Of a stretch of 64,000 nt of DNA, positions 50,433 through 62,415 are shown piece after piece (position 1 is the stretch's first letter; every line of letters starts with the position of its first letter). Origin of the DNA: Iris pallida (lineage: Eukaryota > Streptophyta > Magnoliopsida > Asparagales > Iridaceae). The stretch is from assembly GCA_029216955.1 (NCBI GenBank), contig JANAVB010023997.1:1682491-1746490 (forward strand), in the 5' to 3' direction. A program made the translations under genes and the position numbers. The notes under the pieces were generated by a model. The model made no database searches. It was given only the letters and a program-made list of their open reading frames with translations, and had not been told where the DNA came from.

Positions 50433-53400
50433 TGTCACGACCCGCTCCCGAATAATCGGACACGAGTCGGACACGCCCAGCCTTCGTCGTTAGACACAAC
50501 GAAGTAAGCTGTACCAATACTAGGGAAACTAACAAGTAATCATGAAGTAAGGTAACATCACAGCATCTATAAACGAAATCCCAGAAATACTACAAGTCTA
50601 TATGTTTTATTACATTCATCCAGAAATGTCAAATGTCTGACTAAGTCTCAAAATAAGAAATGACATAAAGGAAAGGTACTAAGCCTCTGCGGCCTCTAGG
50701 TCCAGCACAGCTCCAGCTGGCTCAGCAATAATAGCAACATCCCGTCCATAGAAGGTGTCGCAAATAGCCTCCATCTCACCTGCAACATATCCTATTCAGG
50801 AGCAGAGCAAAGTACAGTTCTAGGTAATGAAACATGAACATGAAATGGATACAAGATATACAGGAAATGAAATACAGGAATGAGCAGGTAAATACAGAAA
50901 AGTAGTACAGGAACTAAGTACAGGAGATATAGTACATGAATGTAAGGTACAAGAAATGTAACGTACAGGAATGTAAAGTACAGGAATGAAACTATGATCC
51001 TGTAGTACCAGACATGATGTGCACACTATCGAAATACATCTAGTCCATGTGACCGGCTAGGGTGTGTACAGGAGCATGCACAGGAGTACATGAATATGGT
51101 ATGACTTAGGACCCGCGTGCACAGTGCGAGGCCTAAGCTAGGTACAGGAATATAGTAACCGAGTTTGGTCACATGGCTAGTGTATTTCCCCACCCGACAC
51201 TAGCAAGTACAAGAACAGGAGTACCAGAATACAGGAATACATGATATCGTGCTATAACAGTGTCACAAGAAAAGGGTACAGGAATGTAAATGTACAAAAC
51301 CATAGAAAGTACTTGCCTTGCTCCAGAAAAGTACAAGTAGGCAAAAAGCTGGATGATCTCCTGTTAATAATAATGATGTGTACAAGTTGGTTAATATATG
51401 AATAAGTTATACTAACTAAATGTTGTCAACTAACCAATTAGCTATTGCTCCTTGTTTAACTAAGTATAGTTTCATTTGCAGTTTAAACCAATCTATCTAT
51501 AAAAGAATACTAAACATTAATTTCTATGGTAATTAAACTAGGTAATTATTTAAGTAAAAACTTATATTAATAAATTTCCTAAATACCTATACAAAAACCA
51601 TAGGTGATTGAAAGTATGTACAGAGAAGGTTATCATGAGTAAAATACTTTCATAACCTTAAAATATTCTAATACTACCTATGATCTCTCATTTATAAAAG
51701 AACTCAACCTCCTGTAGACCTTCCAAATCAAGGTTGCAACAAAACTCTAAATCACAATTTAAAGGAAAGTTATTTAATCTAATAGCTATTGCACTCATCC
51801 ATATACTACAGACTTTTAGCATACCAGCAAGTATTCCAAGTAGCAATTTAAAAGTAACAATTATAAATCAACTACTGTTGTGCACGTGTAGGCATGATAA
51901 TATAACACTTGGTTACTTCAAGTCTTTCCTCATCAAGAATATACACAAAACTTTAACAAAACTTTAAATGAACTATCCTCTCTCCAATCCAGTTCCCTCA
52001 GGTCCGGCCCATTGCCAAAAATCAGCCATCAACACACACTCAACTTTTCCCCCAGTTACTGACTTCCTCCCAGTTACTCTGGAGTAGGAGCACAGAAAAA
52101 AAATTAAAAGAAAAGTTCATAACTATCAAGAATTTTACACTCCAGGAGTCCCAACTTCAACTCAAATTTTTACCAATAATTTAAGGAGAAGAAAATAAAT
52201 CACAGGAAATTATTTATTCAGATAACTTAAGAAGGAAATCTAAATAATAAATATACAACCAAATTGAAAATCTAAAACAAAATAAAGAAGATCAATCATG
52301 CTCAAATCAGCAAGTTCCGCACCCACTGATATCTAACGCCTCCCAGGTTCAACAGTTCCAGACACTGGACGCTCCATGATAAATACGACTTAATCGAGTC
52401 GTATCTAACCCAACACACCAACATGATCCCGGCGGACACGAACATAACAGCACGAACACTGGAACAAAATCACAACCGACATTACCCCTTCCCAAAAACA
52501 ACCAACAGGAAATAAATATTGGAAACAATTACCTGAAGAGAGTACAAGAGAACTGGCTCAGGATCAACACTTTACTGCTTCTAGTGTTCAGCAAATCACT
52601 GTTCAGGTATTCATCCAACCATTCCACACAAGATCAGAAAATAAACATATGTAAAATTATATGATAAAACCATTTCTAAATCTGGATCCTGATCTTCCTG
52701 AATGACTCGACTAAACAAATCCTCACTAACAAGAACAACCTAATATTAAGGATCAACTATTCTAGTCTGTACCCCAAATTACTGAGTAAAATGCTTACAA
52801 GTTTAGACACTCACCGAGTAGATCGAATTATAGAAAGAACAGAAGACCTCGAACTCTGATTGGATCGACACCCGATCTAACGTCCTGTTGAAATCATTCA
52901 ACATCCAAATTCCCAAAACTCAAAAGAAAATCCTAACAGCATAGATCAACCCAAAATGATAAAAACAACTCACAATTGAACGTCACAGGACTTAGGGAGT
53001 GAGCTCCTAACCGATCCGTCCAGAATCGAGTTCGCACGGATCGATTCCTAGGGGTAAATTCCACAGAAGAGAAGAAAGAAGGATCAATCACTAAACTTAA
53101 AGGAACCAACACTACAACCGAAATAAATTTGATGAGTTCGGATGGCTTACTGTAACTTGACGAAAGAGAAGAAGAACACCCGGATCTACTCGTCGGAAGT
53201 CTCCTAGCTATTGTTGAGAAGACAACCGCCACAGTGGGTCGAGCTCCGTTGTGGACGATCAGAGCGTCGCCGGAGAAACCGAACTATGCTAACGAGCCAC
53301 TCGCCGAGGAATCGATGAGCTGGTGAAGGATATCCATCATTAGAGTCGTCGCCGAAGACCGCCTAGGCTGCCGAGCTCGGTCGAGAAGAGAAATCCCGTC

Positions 53401-53957
53401 GAGGAAGAACACCGAGGAAGTCGTGGTTCAGGAGAGAGCCACCGCCTCCACCGTCGAAGTCTTCGAAGACGAAGTCGCCGCCGGCCGAGTCGGAACCCTA
53501 AATCGCTCACTGGAGGAAACCCTAAATCGCTCACTGAAGGAAAGCTCAGAGAAAAAAAAAGGGATCGGTGGAGAGTAACTTTCTCTCTCCACCACAGGCT
53601 TAAAAAGAAAAGTAAATTTGTATTTTACAATTTACCCCCTTCCCAAAACATATTTACAAAAGTCCCTTCCGCCAAGTAAAATTCTCATAAAAGCCCTCTG
53701 CTGTTTCAAAATTACAGGAAATTGATTTAAAATCAATTGAGAATCACATGGTGGACCCAAATCATTGTAACAACTTTTCAAATTTGAAAAGTTGTCCAAA
53801 ATTAATTCCCTCCAAAATCTTATCATCCAATCAATAAAATGTAAGCTAATTTATTATTTAAAACCATATTATTATTCAAAGCTTAAATAATACCAATTGT
53901 TTAGTAACTAGAAACTCATTATTTATATAAAAAAAAAATCCGGGAAGTGGAGTTACA
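50433..53957 (-). repeat. 5' LTR of the Tekay element
   Basis: 3525 bp, nearly identical to 41955-45478, and upstream of gag in the minus orientation, so this copy carries the active promoter. The bordering leader (50400-50432) contains GCATGGGCCACCACTAAAAA, shared with the LARD element. I could not match a primer tRNA with confidence. Confidence 0.92.
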
Positions 53958-54239
53958 GAAACGCAGCCCGCTGTATCTAGGACTTATTCCAACAGAAGTC
54001 GTTCCGTTAGTTGGATCGATTCTCGTAACATCCGTCCAAATCGATTTGATCGATGCTGCAAGGTGTTATCGTTTACCAAGCTCAGCGATCGAGTCAGATG
54101 GCCATCTAAGTTCCCGACCGATCTGACTCGACGCAAGCATATTATGAAGTCCTTCGCCTATCGAAAGTGGGGTACAACATAATATACCACTAAGAAAAAG
54201 TTTTGACTCAAAACTTAAGAACAAGGGTTTGACCTTAAA

Positions 54240-56896
54240 TTAGGCAAACAACGAAGGGTACTTCTCCTTCATCTCTGCCTCCGTTTCCTACGTCGACCCT
54301 TCAACTAAATGGTTCTGCCAAAGCATGCGGACCAAGGACATCGACAAATTTTGTAATACCTTCTCCTTACAGTCCAAAATTTGAATATGCTCCTCCGAGT
54401 AAGACAAGTCAGTACATAGCTCCAACTGATCGAAGCTAACCACGTGACTTGGAACGTGCACGTATTTTTGAAGTTGTGAGACGTAGAAAACATCGTACAC
54501 ATTAGCCAAGGCAGGAGGTAGTACGATCCGATAAGCAACCGTTGCAACTCGCTCGATGATCTTGAAGGGGCCTACAAATCTCGGGCTCAATTTGCCTTTA
54601 ACGTCGAACCGTATCACACCACACATGGGCGTTACTTTCATAAACACATGGTCTCCGACCAAAAATTCCAGCGATCTTCGGCGAAGATCTGCGTAGCTCT
54701 TTTGTCGACTTTGTACGGTACGGAGTCTATCTCGAATCAAGCGGATCTTTTCAACGGCCTACTCCATCAGTTTCGATCCAAACACTTGTCGCTCTTTGAC
54801 TTCGTCCCAGCATATTGGTGAACGACACTTCCTCCCGTAGAGTGCTTCATATGGATCCATCAGAATGATCGACTGATAACTGTTGTTATACGCAAACTTC
54901 GCAAGCGACAAATGCGTATCCCAACTAGTCTTTAAATCGATCAGACACAGACGCAACATATCCTCTAAGATTTGATTTACCCTCTCCGTCTGACCGTCTG
55001 TTTGGGGATGGTACGTAGAACTAAAGTTTAGTTTGTTCCCATAGCCGCTTGTAGGCTCGTCCAAAAATGCGATAGGAATCGCCCGTCTCTGTCCGAAATT
55101 ATTGAGGCCGGTACCACGTGCAGTTGAACAATCTCGTCGATATAGATTTGCGCTAACCGATCGATGCTCTATCCTACTTTAATTGCGATAAAATGAGCCG
55201 ACTTGGTTAATCTATCAACAATGACCCAAATTGCTTCATTCCCCCGCGACGTCTTCGGAAATCCCACAATAAAATCCATCGAGATGTTGTCCCACTTTCA
55301 CTTGAGAATGGCAAGGTTCTGCAGCTCTCCGCCTGGCCTTTGGTGTTCCGCCTTCACTTGCTGATACGCCATGCATTGCGACACGAATGTAGCCACGTCT
55401 TTCTTCATGCCGTGCCACCAAAAGTTTGTGCGCAAGTCCTTATACATCTTGGTGTTTCCACGATGTAACGAGTACTTCGCATAATATGCCTCCATCAGAA
55501 TTTCTTTTCTGAGTTCGACAGTTTCAGGAATATAGAACCTTCTTTTTAGTCGCATCGTCCCATCTCCGTCTTCCGCAAATTCAGTCGCCCTTTCTTTTGA
55601 AATCAGCTCGCGTATCTTCTTCAGGAATGAATCGTCCTTCTGCGCGGTCTTTATTTTGCTAAGCAGGCTCGATCCTAACTTCAACTGAGCTAGGTGCAGG
55701 TGTCGATACTCAATTCTGAGTTTGATACCTGTCACTTTAAGGTCTCACCGTATCTCATTATTCATGGCTAGTGATCCCATAAACATTCTGCTAAGCACGT
55801 CGACTACAACGTTTTCCTTGCCCGGCGTATACTCGATCGTTAGCTCGTAATCTTTTATGAGCTCGAGCCAACGTCGCTGCCGTATGTTGAGTTCTCGTTG
55901 TGTAAATAAGTATTTTAGGCTTTTATGATCGGTGCATATTCTGCAAGCCACACCATAGAGGTAGTGCCGCCAGAGTTTTAATGCAAACACGATCGCTGCC
56001 AATTCTAGGCCGTACGTCAGGTAGTTTTTTTCGTGCTGTTTCAACTGCCGTGAAGCATAGGAGATGACTTTATCTCTCCTCATGAGTACGCACCCGAGGC
56101 CAGTTTCTGATGCGTCGCTGAATATCTGAAAGCCTTCTGGACCATCTGGAAGTGCAATGATTGGAGCTGAGACGAGCCGTTGCTTCAACTTTTGAAAGCT
56201 AGATTCACAGTCGTCACTCCACTCAAATACTACTCCCTTCTGGGTGAGGCGAGTCAGAGGCGATGCTAGTTTTGAAAAGCTCCGTATGAATCTACGGTAG
56301 TAGCCCGCTAAGCCCAGAAAACTCTGAATATCGCTAGCCGAGGTAGGTCGTTTCCTATCTACCACCGTTTTAATCTTCTTTGGGTCCACCGCGACACCTT
56401 CGACAGAGATTACATGTCTGAGGAATGTCATACTACTCATCCAGAACTCATATTTACTCTGCTTGGAGTATAATTTGTTTTCACGCAGAGTCTGCAATAC
56501 CGTCTTCAAGAGTTTTGCATGCTCTTCTTGGTTTCTTGAGTAGATAAGGATATCATCGATGAACACGACTACAAATTTATCAATTTGGGGTCGGAAGACT
56601 CGGTTCATCAGATCCATGAAAGCGGTTGGGGCATTCGTCAAACCGAATGACATGACTAGGAACTCATAATGACCATATCGAGTACGGAAGGCAGAATTCG
56701 ATATATCGTCGGACTTGATCTTCAACTGATGATAGCCTGAACGAAGATCGATTTTTAAAAATATTGACGCGCCTTCCAGTTGGTCAAACAAGTCGTCGAT
56801 TCGTGGTAAGGGATACTTATTCCGCACGGTCGCCTTGTTGAGTTCGTGATAGTCGATGCATAGCCGTTGTTTGCCATTAGAATCTTTTGATTGCAA
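54240..56896 (-). pseudogene. Older gypsy pol: RT, RNase H, integrase, chromodomain
   Basis: RT-RNase H is open at 55745-56896 (383 aa) with [29 protein letters not shown] and [10 protein letters not shown]. The integrase zinc finger is at 55298-55735, the core at 54759-55240, and a chromodomain-like end at 54240-54500. The first His and the last Cys of the zinc finger are Tyr, both explainable by one transition. The chromodomain frame is cut by a TAG where a Trp is usual, then continues to a TAA near 54241. The start is missing at 56896. Confidence 0.85.
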
Positions 56897-56897
56897 A

Positions 56898-57190
56898 TTT
56901 CAATTACAAACAGAACAGTGTTACAATATAGGACTTAGACGTAGTCCTAGGAGTACACTTTTATTTATCTGGGTCCCTTGTGCCGATGGAGCGAGTGGTA
57001 ATACGTTGACTCCGTTGACGATCTGACGACGGTTATCGGTTCTCTGAAGGTCTGAGTTGCTCTGGGTACTGGAGCTTACGGAGAGGAAGAAGACGTTGAG
57101 TGTCTGTATCTGCCTCTCTCTGTGTATATGTAGGTTCGTAGCTGTCTGTGTGTGTGGAAGAAGGAAATGATCCCTCTATTTATAGCATTG
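56898..57190 (-). promoter_or_regulatory. LTR-like minus-strand promoter and poly(A) signal
   Basis: Read leftwards there is CTATAAATAG at 57176-57185 and AATAAA at 56960-56965, about 215 bases apart. This spacing suits the U3-R-U5 layout of an LTR. The sequence then meets truncated gypsy pol. It may be a solo LTR or the 5' LTR of a rearranged element. No partner LTR or target duplication was found. Confidence 0.35.
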
Positions 57191-58144
57191 CAGGCTGGCT
57201 GCTCATGCGCGCATATGTAGGATGCGCCGATTTGTGGAGATGCCATGTGGTGATTGCTGATGGAGGCACATGGACGATGCGCTCTATTTGAGGAGTTGAA
57301 CCCTTCCTGTTGCCTTTGTGGGCTGCGGCCGAGCTGACACGTAGCAATAGAGAGGATCTTTCAGTTGCTGAGATCTTGGGTGATTAGCACCCCTTCATAG
57401 GCTGAATCGAGTCAAAGGATACGTGTCGTAGGTCCATAGCTCAAAGATCTCGAATTTGGTAGAGAGTGATCTGATAGGATGCGCCTAAGATTGGGCGCAT
57501 GAGGAGACTTTGGCTTGTAACCTTTAGGAGTCACGAACCAGTCTGGGCGCACGGCTTTTGAGGCGTATGCGAGGCTTCACTAGTAACTTGACTTCTGTCT
57601 TTAGGGATCAAAAAAAGTCCAAGACGCACGACTTTTGAGGTGCATACAGAGATTTGGGCGCATGGCTGTGAAGGCGCATGCGAATGGTTGGACGACCACG
57701 TGGCTTGTAACCGCCGGAGGAGAGTAATGATGGTGCTGACGTCGGCGACGCTTCGTCTTCTGAAAAAGCTGTCAACTGTTCAGTCCTCGGGGGACGTGCT
57801 GCCAACTCTGTCAGACTTTAGTATTTAATGTTCTTGACAAGTGATGGGCCTTTGAGTGGGCGCATCGATCTACATTCTACTAGGCGTATGGAGATGCATG
57901 GGCACATCCTTATAAGGCGCTTGGTGCTGATGGGCGCATCTGTATGATGTGCGGTCTGACTGGTGCATCCACTTTGCATGATACGTCTTTATTGGTCCGA
58001 CTGTTACGTTCTTCGAGTGCTTTAAATAGCCGTTTTTGACTTGGCTGAGTTCGAAGCGTCAGGTTCATCACCTATTAAATGCAAATTCATTGCACAGGAT
58101 TCGGAGAGCCAGCCACTTGGCGTATGGGTTTGATTTGCCCGGCC

Positions 58145-58152
58145 TATAAATA
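58145..58152 (+). promoter_or_regulatory. TATA box upstream of an orphan ORF
   Basis: TATAAATA sits 47 bases upstream of the ATG at 58199, with a GGAGAGAG and CTCTC tract between. The second promoter at 59246 has the same layout, so the two may be duplicated leaders. Confidence 0.4.
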
Positions 58153-58198
58153 GTAGCATGGAGAGAGTTTGCTTCTCGTTCTCTCACGTCCTCCCGAA

Positions 58199-58588
58199 AT
58201 GAACTTGTTTGCTCGAGGACATTCTGTTGACGAGATACTCCGGAGGGTGAAGATGCGACGTATTGTCTTCATTGATGCACTTGAAGGTGACTGTTACATC
58301 CAAAAGTCAGAGTCGAGGGCTTTCGAGGCAGGAGAAAGGTGCCTGTTGCATCCAAAGATCGGGATGCTCGAGCCCCGTCTCCGTTATGCTGGAAGAGTCG
58401 CAGATCGGAATTACGGTACCCCGACTTTGGAGGCTCTTTCCTCTGTCAGAGTGGGTGTTGCCCATTCTGTTTGCGATGAAGGCCTCCTTTTGTCGTGGAT
58501 CGACTGCGGAGAGCTCTTCCTCCCGCTAGAGGGTTGGTTGCCCTCCCTCGTTCTGCTCAATAAATACTTTATTAGTCGAAGCATTTGA
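58199..58588 (+). CDS. Orphan ORF, 129 aa, function unknown
   Basis: A frame from ATG (MNLFARGHSVDEILRRVKMR) to TGA. I recognise no domain. It is mixed in charge, with a leucine-rich C-terminus (LPLEGWLPSLVLLNKY). An AATAAA overlaps its last codons and another is near 58847. It sits between TATA-like promoter and the PMD gene, in the GCGCAT field. It could be the decayed 5' part of a duplicated PMD-type transposon gene, or chance. Confidence 0.25.
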   Translation: MNLFARGHSVDEILRRVKMRRIVFIDALEGDCYIQKSESRAFEAGERCLLHPKIGMLEPRLRYAGRVADRNYGTPTLEALSSVRVGVAHSVCDEGLLLSWIDCGELFLPLEGWLPSLVLLNKYFISRSI

Positions 58589-59245
58589 TGGCGCATATGC
58601 TGAGACTTCATGATGCGCCTGACTGAAAGGGCGGCACATAACCGAGCCGCTGAAGGGATGCACATAACTGAGGATACACATAACTGAGCTGCTGAAGGGA
58701 TGCGCCTGGCTGAGAGCGCATGGCGAGATGTGCCTGTTTGAGAGCGCATGGTGGTTGCTGCACCTAGCTGTAGACTTAGGGTCTTTTTTTGTAGAAATTC
58801 TCCTTTGTACAGCTCTTTTTTAGACATGTAATAGACTTTTATATGAAATAAAAATCTTCTTTTAATGTCTATGCTTTTGCTATTTGCTGTGCCAAGTACT
58901 TCATCTGAGCTTCCTGGCGCATGTAATGTTTGGCGCATAGGATTTCTGGTCCTAAAATTCTATGCTTCTACAAGACCCCCTTCAAAGTTTTCAAAACTTT
59001 TTGTCAAGTTTTGGAATACTTTGAATAAGAAGCATGGTGGTCAGGGTGCATGACTTTTCGGGCACATGGATACTCCGCGCATCAGTGATGGGACGCATGC
59101 TCCTCTCAGTTAATGCAAATGATAACGCTTCAATAACTAAGAAGATTAATGATGATCTTTTTGGATTTATTTGCAGCTATCTCCTCACAGAACCCGATGC
59201 GACGGCTGAGGTCACACTTCATCGGTTCACGCGTGCGACTAAGCC

Positions 59246-59253
59246 TATAAAAA
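59246..59253 (+). promoter_or_regulatory. TATA box of the plant-mobile-domain gene
   Basis: TATAAAAA lies 100 bases upstream of the ATG at 59346. Between them is a GAGAGAG/TCTCTT-rich leader and AAACCCTAA, a telo-box. The layout is that of a plant core promoter. Confidence 0.5.
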
Positions 59254-59525
59254 GGCATCTGATGGAGAGAGAGAGTTCTTCCTCTCGTTGCTTTCTCTTT
59301 TAGAGTTCTTCTTTTGAAAAAACCCTAACTTTCTTTTTTCACGAAATGACTTCCAAGACTTCTCGCGGCGGTGCTGGCCGAGGACGAGGCAAAGGAAAAG
59401 AGCCTGTAGAGGCTGCGGCGGATGATGTCCCCCGGCCGCCCGTCGACGTTCGGTCGGCGGTGATTGGTGGATTTCACCATTCTTTTACCATATCTTTCTG
59501 TACCATTTTTAGAACTCACATACGC

Positions 59526-59950
59526 CGACGCGCATGGACCTCGAGTCCTGATGATGTGCTGAAGTTTTTCCCCGACGTGCATGGGTTTAAACCCTGATGA
59601 TGTACCGAAGCTTCACTGCTAACGCACATAGGTTTAGACCCTGATGATGCGTCGAGGCTCCACTGCTGACGTGCATGGGTTTAGAACCTGATGATGCGCC
59701 GAGGCTCTACTGCTGACGCGCATGGGTTTAGACCCTGATGATGCGCCGAGGCTCCACTGCTGATGCGCATGAGTTTAGACCCTGATGATGCGCCGAAGCT
59801 CCACTGCTGACACGCATGGGTTTAGACCCTGATGATGCGCCGAGGCTCCACTGCTGACGCACATGGGTTTAGACCCTGATGATGCGCCGAGGCTCCACTG
59901 CTGACGCGCATGGGTTTAGACCCTGATGATGCGCCGAAGCTTCTTTTCAG
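59526..59950. repeat. 47-bp minisatellite, ~8.5 units
   Basis: Units start GATGATGCGCCGAGG, continue CTCCACTGCTGACGC and end GCATGGGTTTAGACCCT. Starts are at 59550, 59596, 59643, 59690, 59737, 59784, 59831, 59878 and 59925. Each unit carries ATGCGC and GCGCAT once. The later units are the most alike. It lies between the first ORF piece and the exon near 60060. Confidence 0.95.
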
Positions 59951-62349
59951 ATGCGTCTGAGCCTTGGTTCAGGGTATGCGCTTCTGATGGGAACGTGGCT
60001 CAGATTCTTTTATTGTTTCTAATATATCTAAATCTTTGCCTTCTTTTGTTGACCACCAGTGTCGATGACTGTCCCGCTCTTGAATGAAGTGCTTTTGGAT
60101 GCTTCCCTCTGTCAGATGGAAGTGGATTATAATGAGGATGTGATAAACCCTGCCCAAGCTGCCATTATGCTGGATCAGCCTCTCGAAAGAATGACTCAAA
60201 TCTGGGAACAACAGCATGGATTCCTCCAATGGATGATAGAGCATGGCGTTTTGACATCTGCCACTTCTGATAATGTGACTTTCTTGAAGCCTGAGTTCCT
60301 GTTTGGGGACCGCCTTACTCTATTGAAGCAAAGGTGTTAAAGGTAAAGGAAGATTGGTTCTTTACAGCAAGGGGGGTGCATATGTCTGTTAAGCAACTTG
60401 AGCATCAATGGTCTTTGACGGCTTTCAGTCGTCTTGCTTCCAAAAGGAGGATGTCTTGGGAGTTAACCCTATCTCAGGGGGGGAGTGGTGACAGACACCA
60501 TCAAGATCGACGCTACCTCCGATCAGAAAGATACTTTGGCTGCCGTGCGAGCTGGGCATTCTTTCACCTGGCGGACTCTGCGTCCTGGGAGCATTTATAG
60601 TGACGTTCCCATCAATACATTTGCTTTTGGCACTTCGACTTTTGTAAATCGTATGCTGTTGTTGGAGCGGTCGTACCCGAAAGGTGAATTTCGGATAGAG
60701 GGTTGGTGTCACTATGTTTCCAAATGGGACAAGCTGACACTCTGGATTCTGTCGCGGTTTCGAACCGAACTCCGAGAGATTGGGCTAACTGCTGCAATCC
60801 GTGCTACCCCGGCAGGCGTCGACATCAACAGGTATATGTTCCTCGTGCTTCTGGAGATGTTTAACACCCAGACCGGGACTTTCTTCACTCCGGTGGGGGA
60901 GCTGGGACTCGCACTTCATAAAATGTACGAAGTGTCAAGGCTCCCTTGGGGATCAGAAACTTATGAGGAATACTTCCCGACCAACGAGAAGTTCCAAGTC
61001 CTGGAAGACAAGGCAGAGGAGATGATGGCCGTCTTCAAGGAAGTGGCGAGTCATCATTATTATATACAGAAGAGGGATAAGGGCGGGTCACAGCCTCATG
61101 TGACCACTTGGAGAGATTACATCTTTAAGCAAGACAAGGAGGATCCCTCTCAGTTTACCACTCCGTCAGCGCTTTCCAGTAGGGTGGTGCTCTCCGAAAT
61201 GAGCAGGTTAAGTGAGAAGAATTCTCGAGAAAACGAGGACCTGCAGTCGGACGAACGATCCTACAGCTATTTCTAGCACCTTACTCATCGGATGTCGTCC
61301 AAAGCAGTGTTAGCTGCGTATCTGATGATTTGGCTTCAGGATTATGTCTTTTCGGGCGGGTCAGGCTCTGTGGAGAGGGTGACCCGGAACCTAATCTTGC
61401 CAGCTGTGAAGTTGGTTTTTGGTCGTCGCCTGGCTCTACTCCCCACAATGGTGTGTAACCTACTGCAAGGTTTACGAGAATTTGCGAAAAATATGGTTCA
61501 TGAACGAGGTTGGAATAACAACTTTCATCGTGCCGAACTGCCGTTCCATTATTTGATGGGGTGGTTAATTTTGCACCATCCCAACGTGATGAGCCCGGGC
61601 TCAGAAGAAGACCACAGGGCCGGAGATGCATTCCTCCGCCGTTTCCACCAGAGGTGCTGGTTGTATACTGGTGTTCCTGTTTGCAGGAAAGTTTTATCCC
61701 ACCTTTAGGGGTGGGAGATCACCAAAGTTGGTCCCGTCTTCTTGGGTTTTGAGGCCAGCAAAGATTTGACGGATTCGGGTGAAGATGCCACCACTCTGCC
61801 TCCATGGGGATTCCGCTGGCTGCAAAGTATCCGGCCGTCCCATCTGGTGTATCAGAATAGAAACTAGTGTTACCTGGAACCATATTTGCCGAGCCGTTTT
61901 GCACGACAATTCGGCTATGCTCAGTTGATGTTGGGGGACCCCAGTATTAACCTGGGGTACACTGGAAGTTTGTTGGACGATGCACGAGCTTGGCATTACT
62001 ATAATGCCGGATGTACCGGAGCTCGCTTTACTCCGCGGCCGCCGATTCTTTTCTCGGCCGCCAAATTTTACTGTGTCAAGAACGTCGTGCCCCCCGAATA
62101 TGATCGGGAGACCAGTTTTATTGTCGGCACCCAGTTAGCGGCGACCGGGAACATGTTGGCGAAGGCTCGATCGTACCGTCCGCCAGAGGTGGGTTATCAA
62201 GGTACCCCTACCGTATCCACGGGGGGTCAAGCAGAGACCTTGGCTGATCAACCGAAAAGACTTGTTGATACAGAGGCTGGCTCTTCTGCGCCAAACAGGC
62301 AGAAGAAGGCATTGTCACCGGCAGTGTCAACAGACTCAGCTCCAGTGGA

Positions 62350-62415
62350 GGTAAGGTGTTCCTCATAGTCTGGTTAGCTTCATCATTTCTTGTGACATAT
62401 GCTTTTTTTTTGTAG
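62350..62415 (+). other. Short intron in the PMD-like gene
   Basis: GTAAGG donor, a T-rich stretch and TTTTTTTTTGTAG acceptor, 66 bases. Both sides stay in one protein frame (SAPVE joined to EPLKRGPRTPK), phase 0. This supports a real spliced gene rather than chance ORFs. Confidence 0.7.

Larger units (their letters stand above)
41955..53957 (-). mobile_element. Complete Tekay/Del-type Ty3/gypsy retrotransposon, 12.0 kb, TSD GAAAC
   Basis: LTRs of 3524 and 3525 bp (41955-45478 and 50433-53957) start TGTCACGACC and end GGAGTTACA. GAAAC is duplicated at 41950-41954 and 53958-53962. The long LTRs, gag with two zinc knuckles and an integrase ending in a chromodomain-like segment fit the Tekay (Del) chromovirus lineage. 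The minus-strand polypurine tract AAGGGAGGAAGA lies next to the 3' LTR. By eye the LTRs differ by about 1%, so insertion is recent, yet pol has two frame breaks and two stops. Confidence 0.92.
40346..56896 (-). mobile_element. Older minus-strand Ty3/gypsy chromovirus, host of the Tekay insertion
   Basis: Its 3' LTR is 40346-41954 joined to 53963-54179, starting TGTCATGCCCCGAG and ending GGGGTACAACA, and split by the Tekay element. Pol lies at 54240-56896. Gag, protease and the 5' LTR are missing, and sequence changes abruptly at about 56890. It was therefore truncated by deletion or by the next insertion. Confidence 0.72.
57195..59110. repeat. Field of dispersed GCGCAT motifs
   Basis: GCGCAT, ATGCGC or one-base variants, mostly as GGGCGCATG, recur more than twenty times without fixed spacing. 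Examples lie near 57212, 57481, 57658, 57679, 57861, 57933, 58590, 58698, 58724 and 58918. The field also holds two plus-strand TATA boxes at its edges. It looks like diverged tandem repeats of the unit still seen at 59526-59950. Confidence 0.65.
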
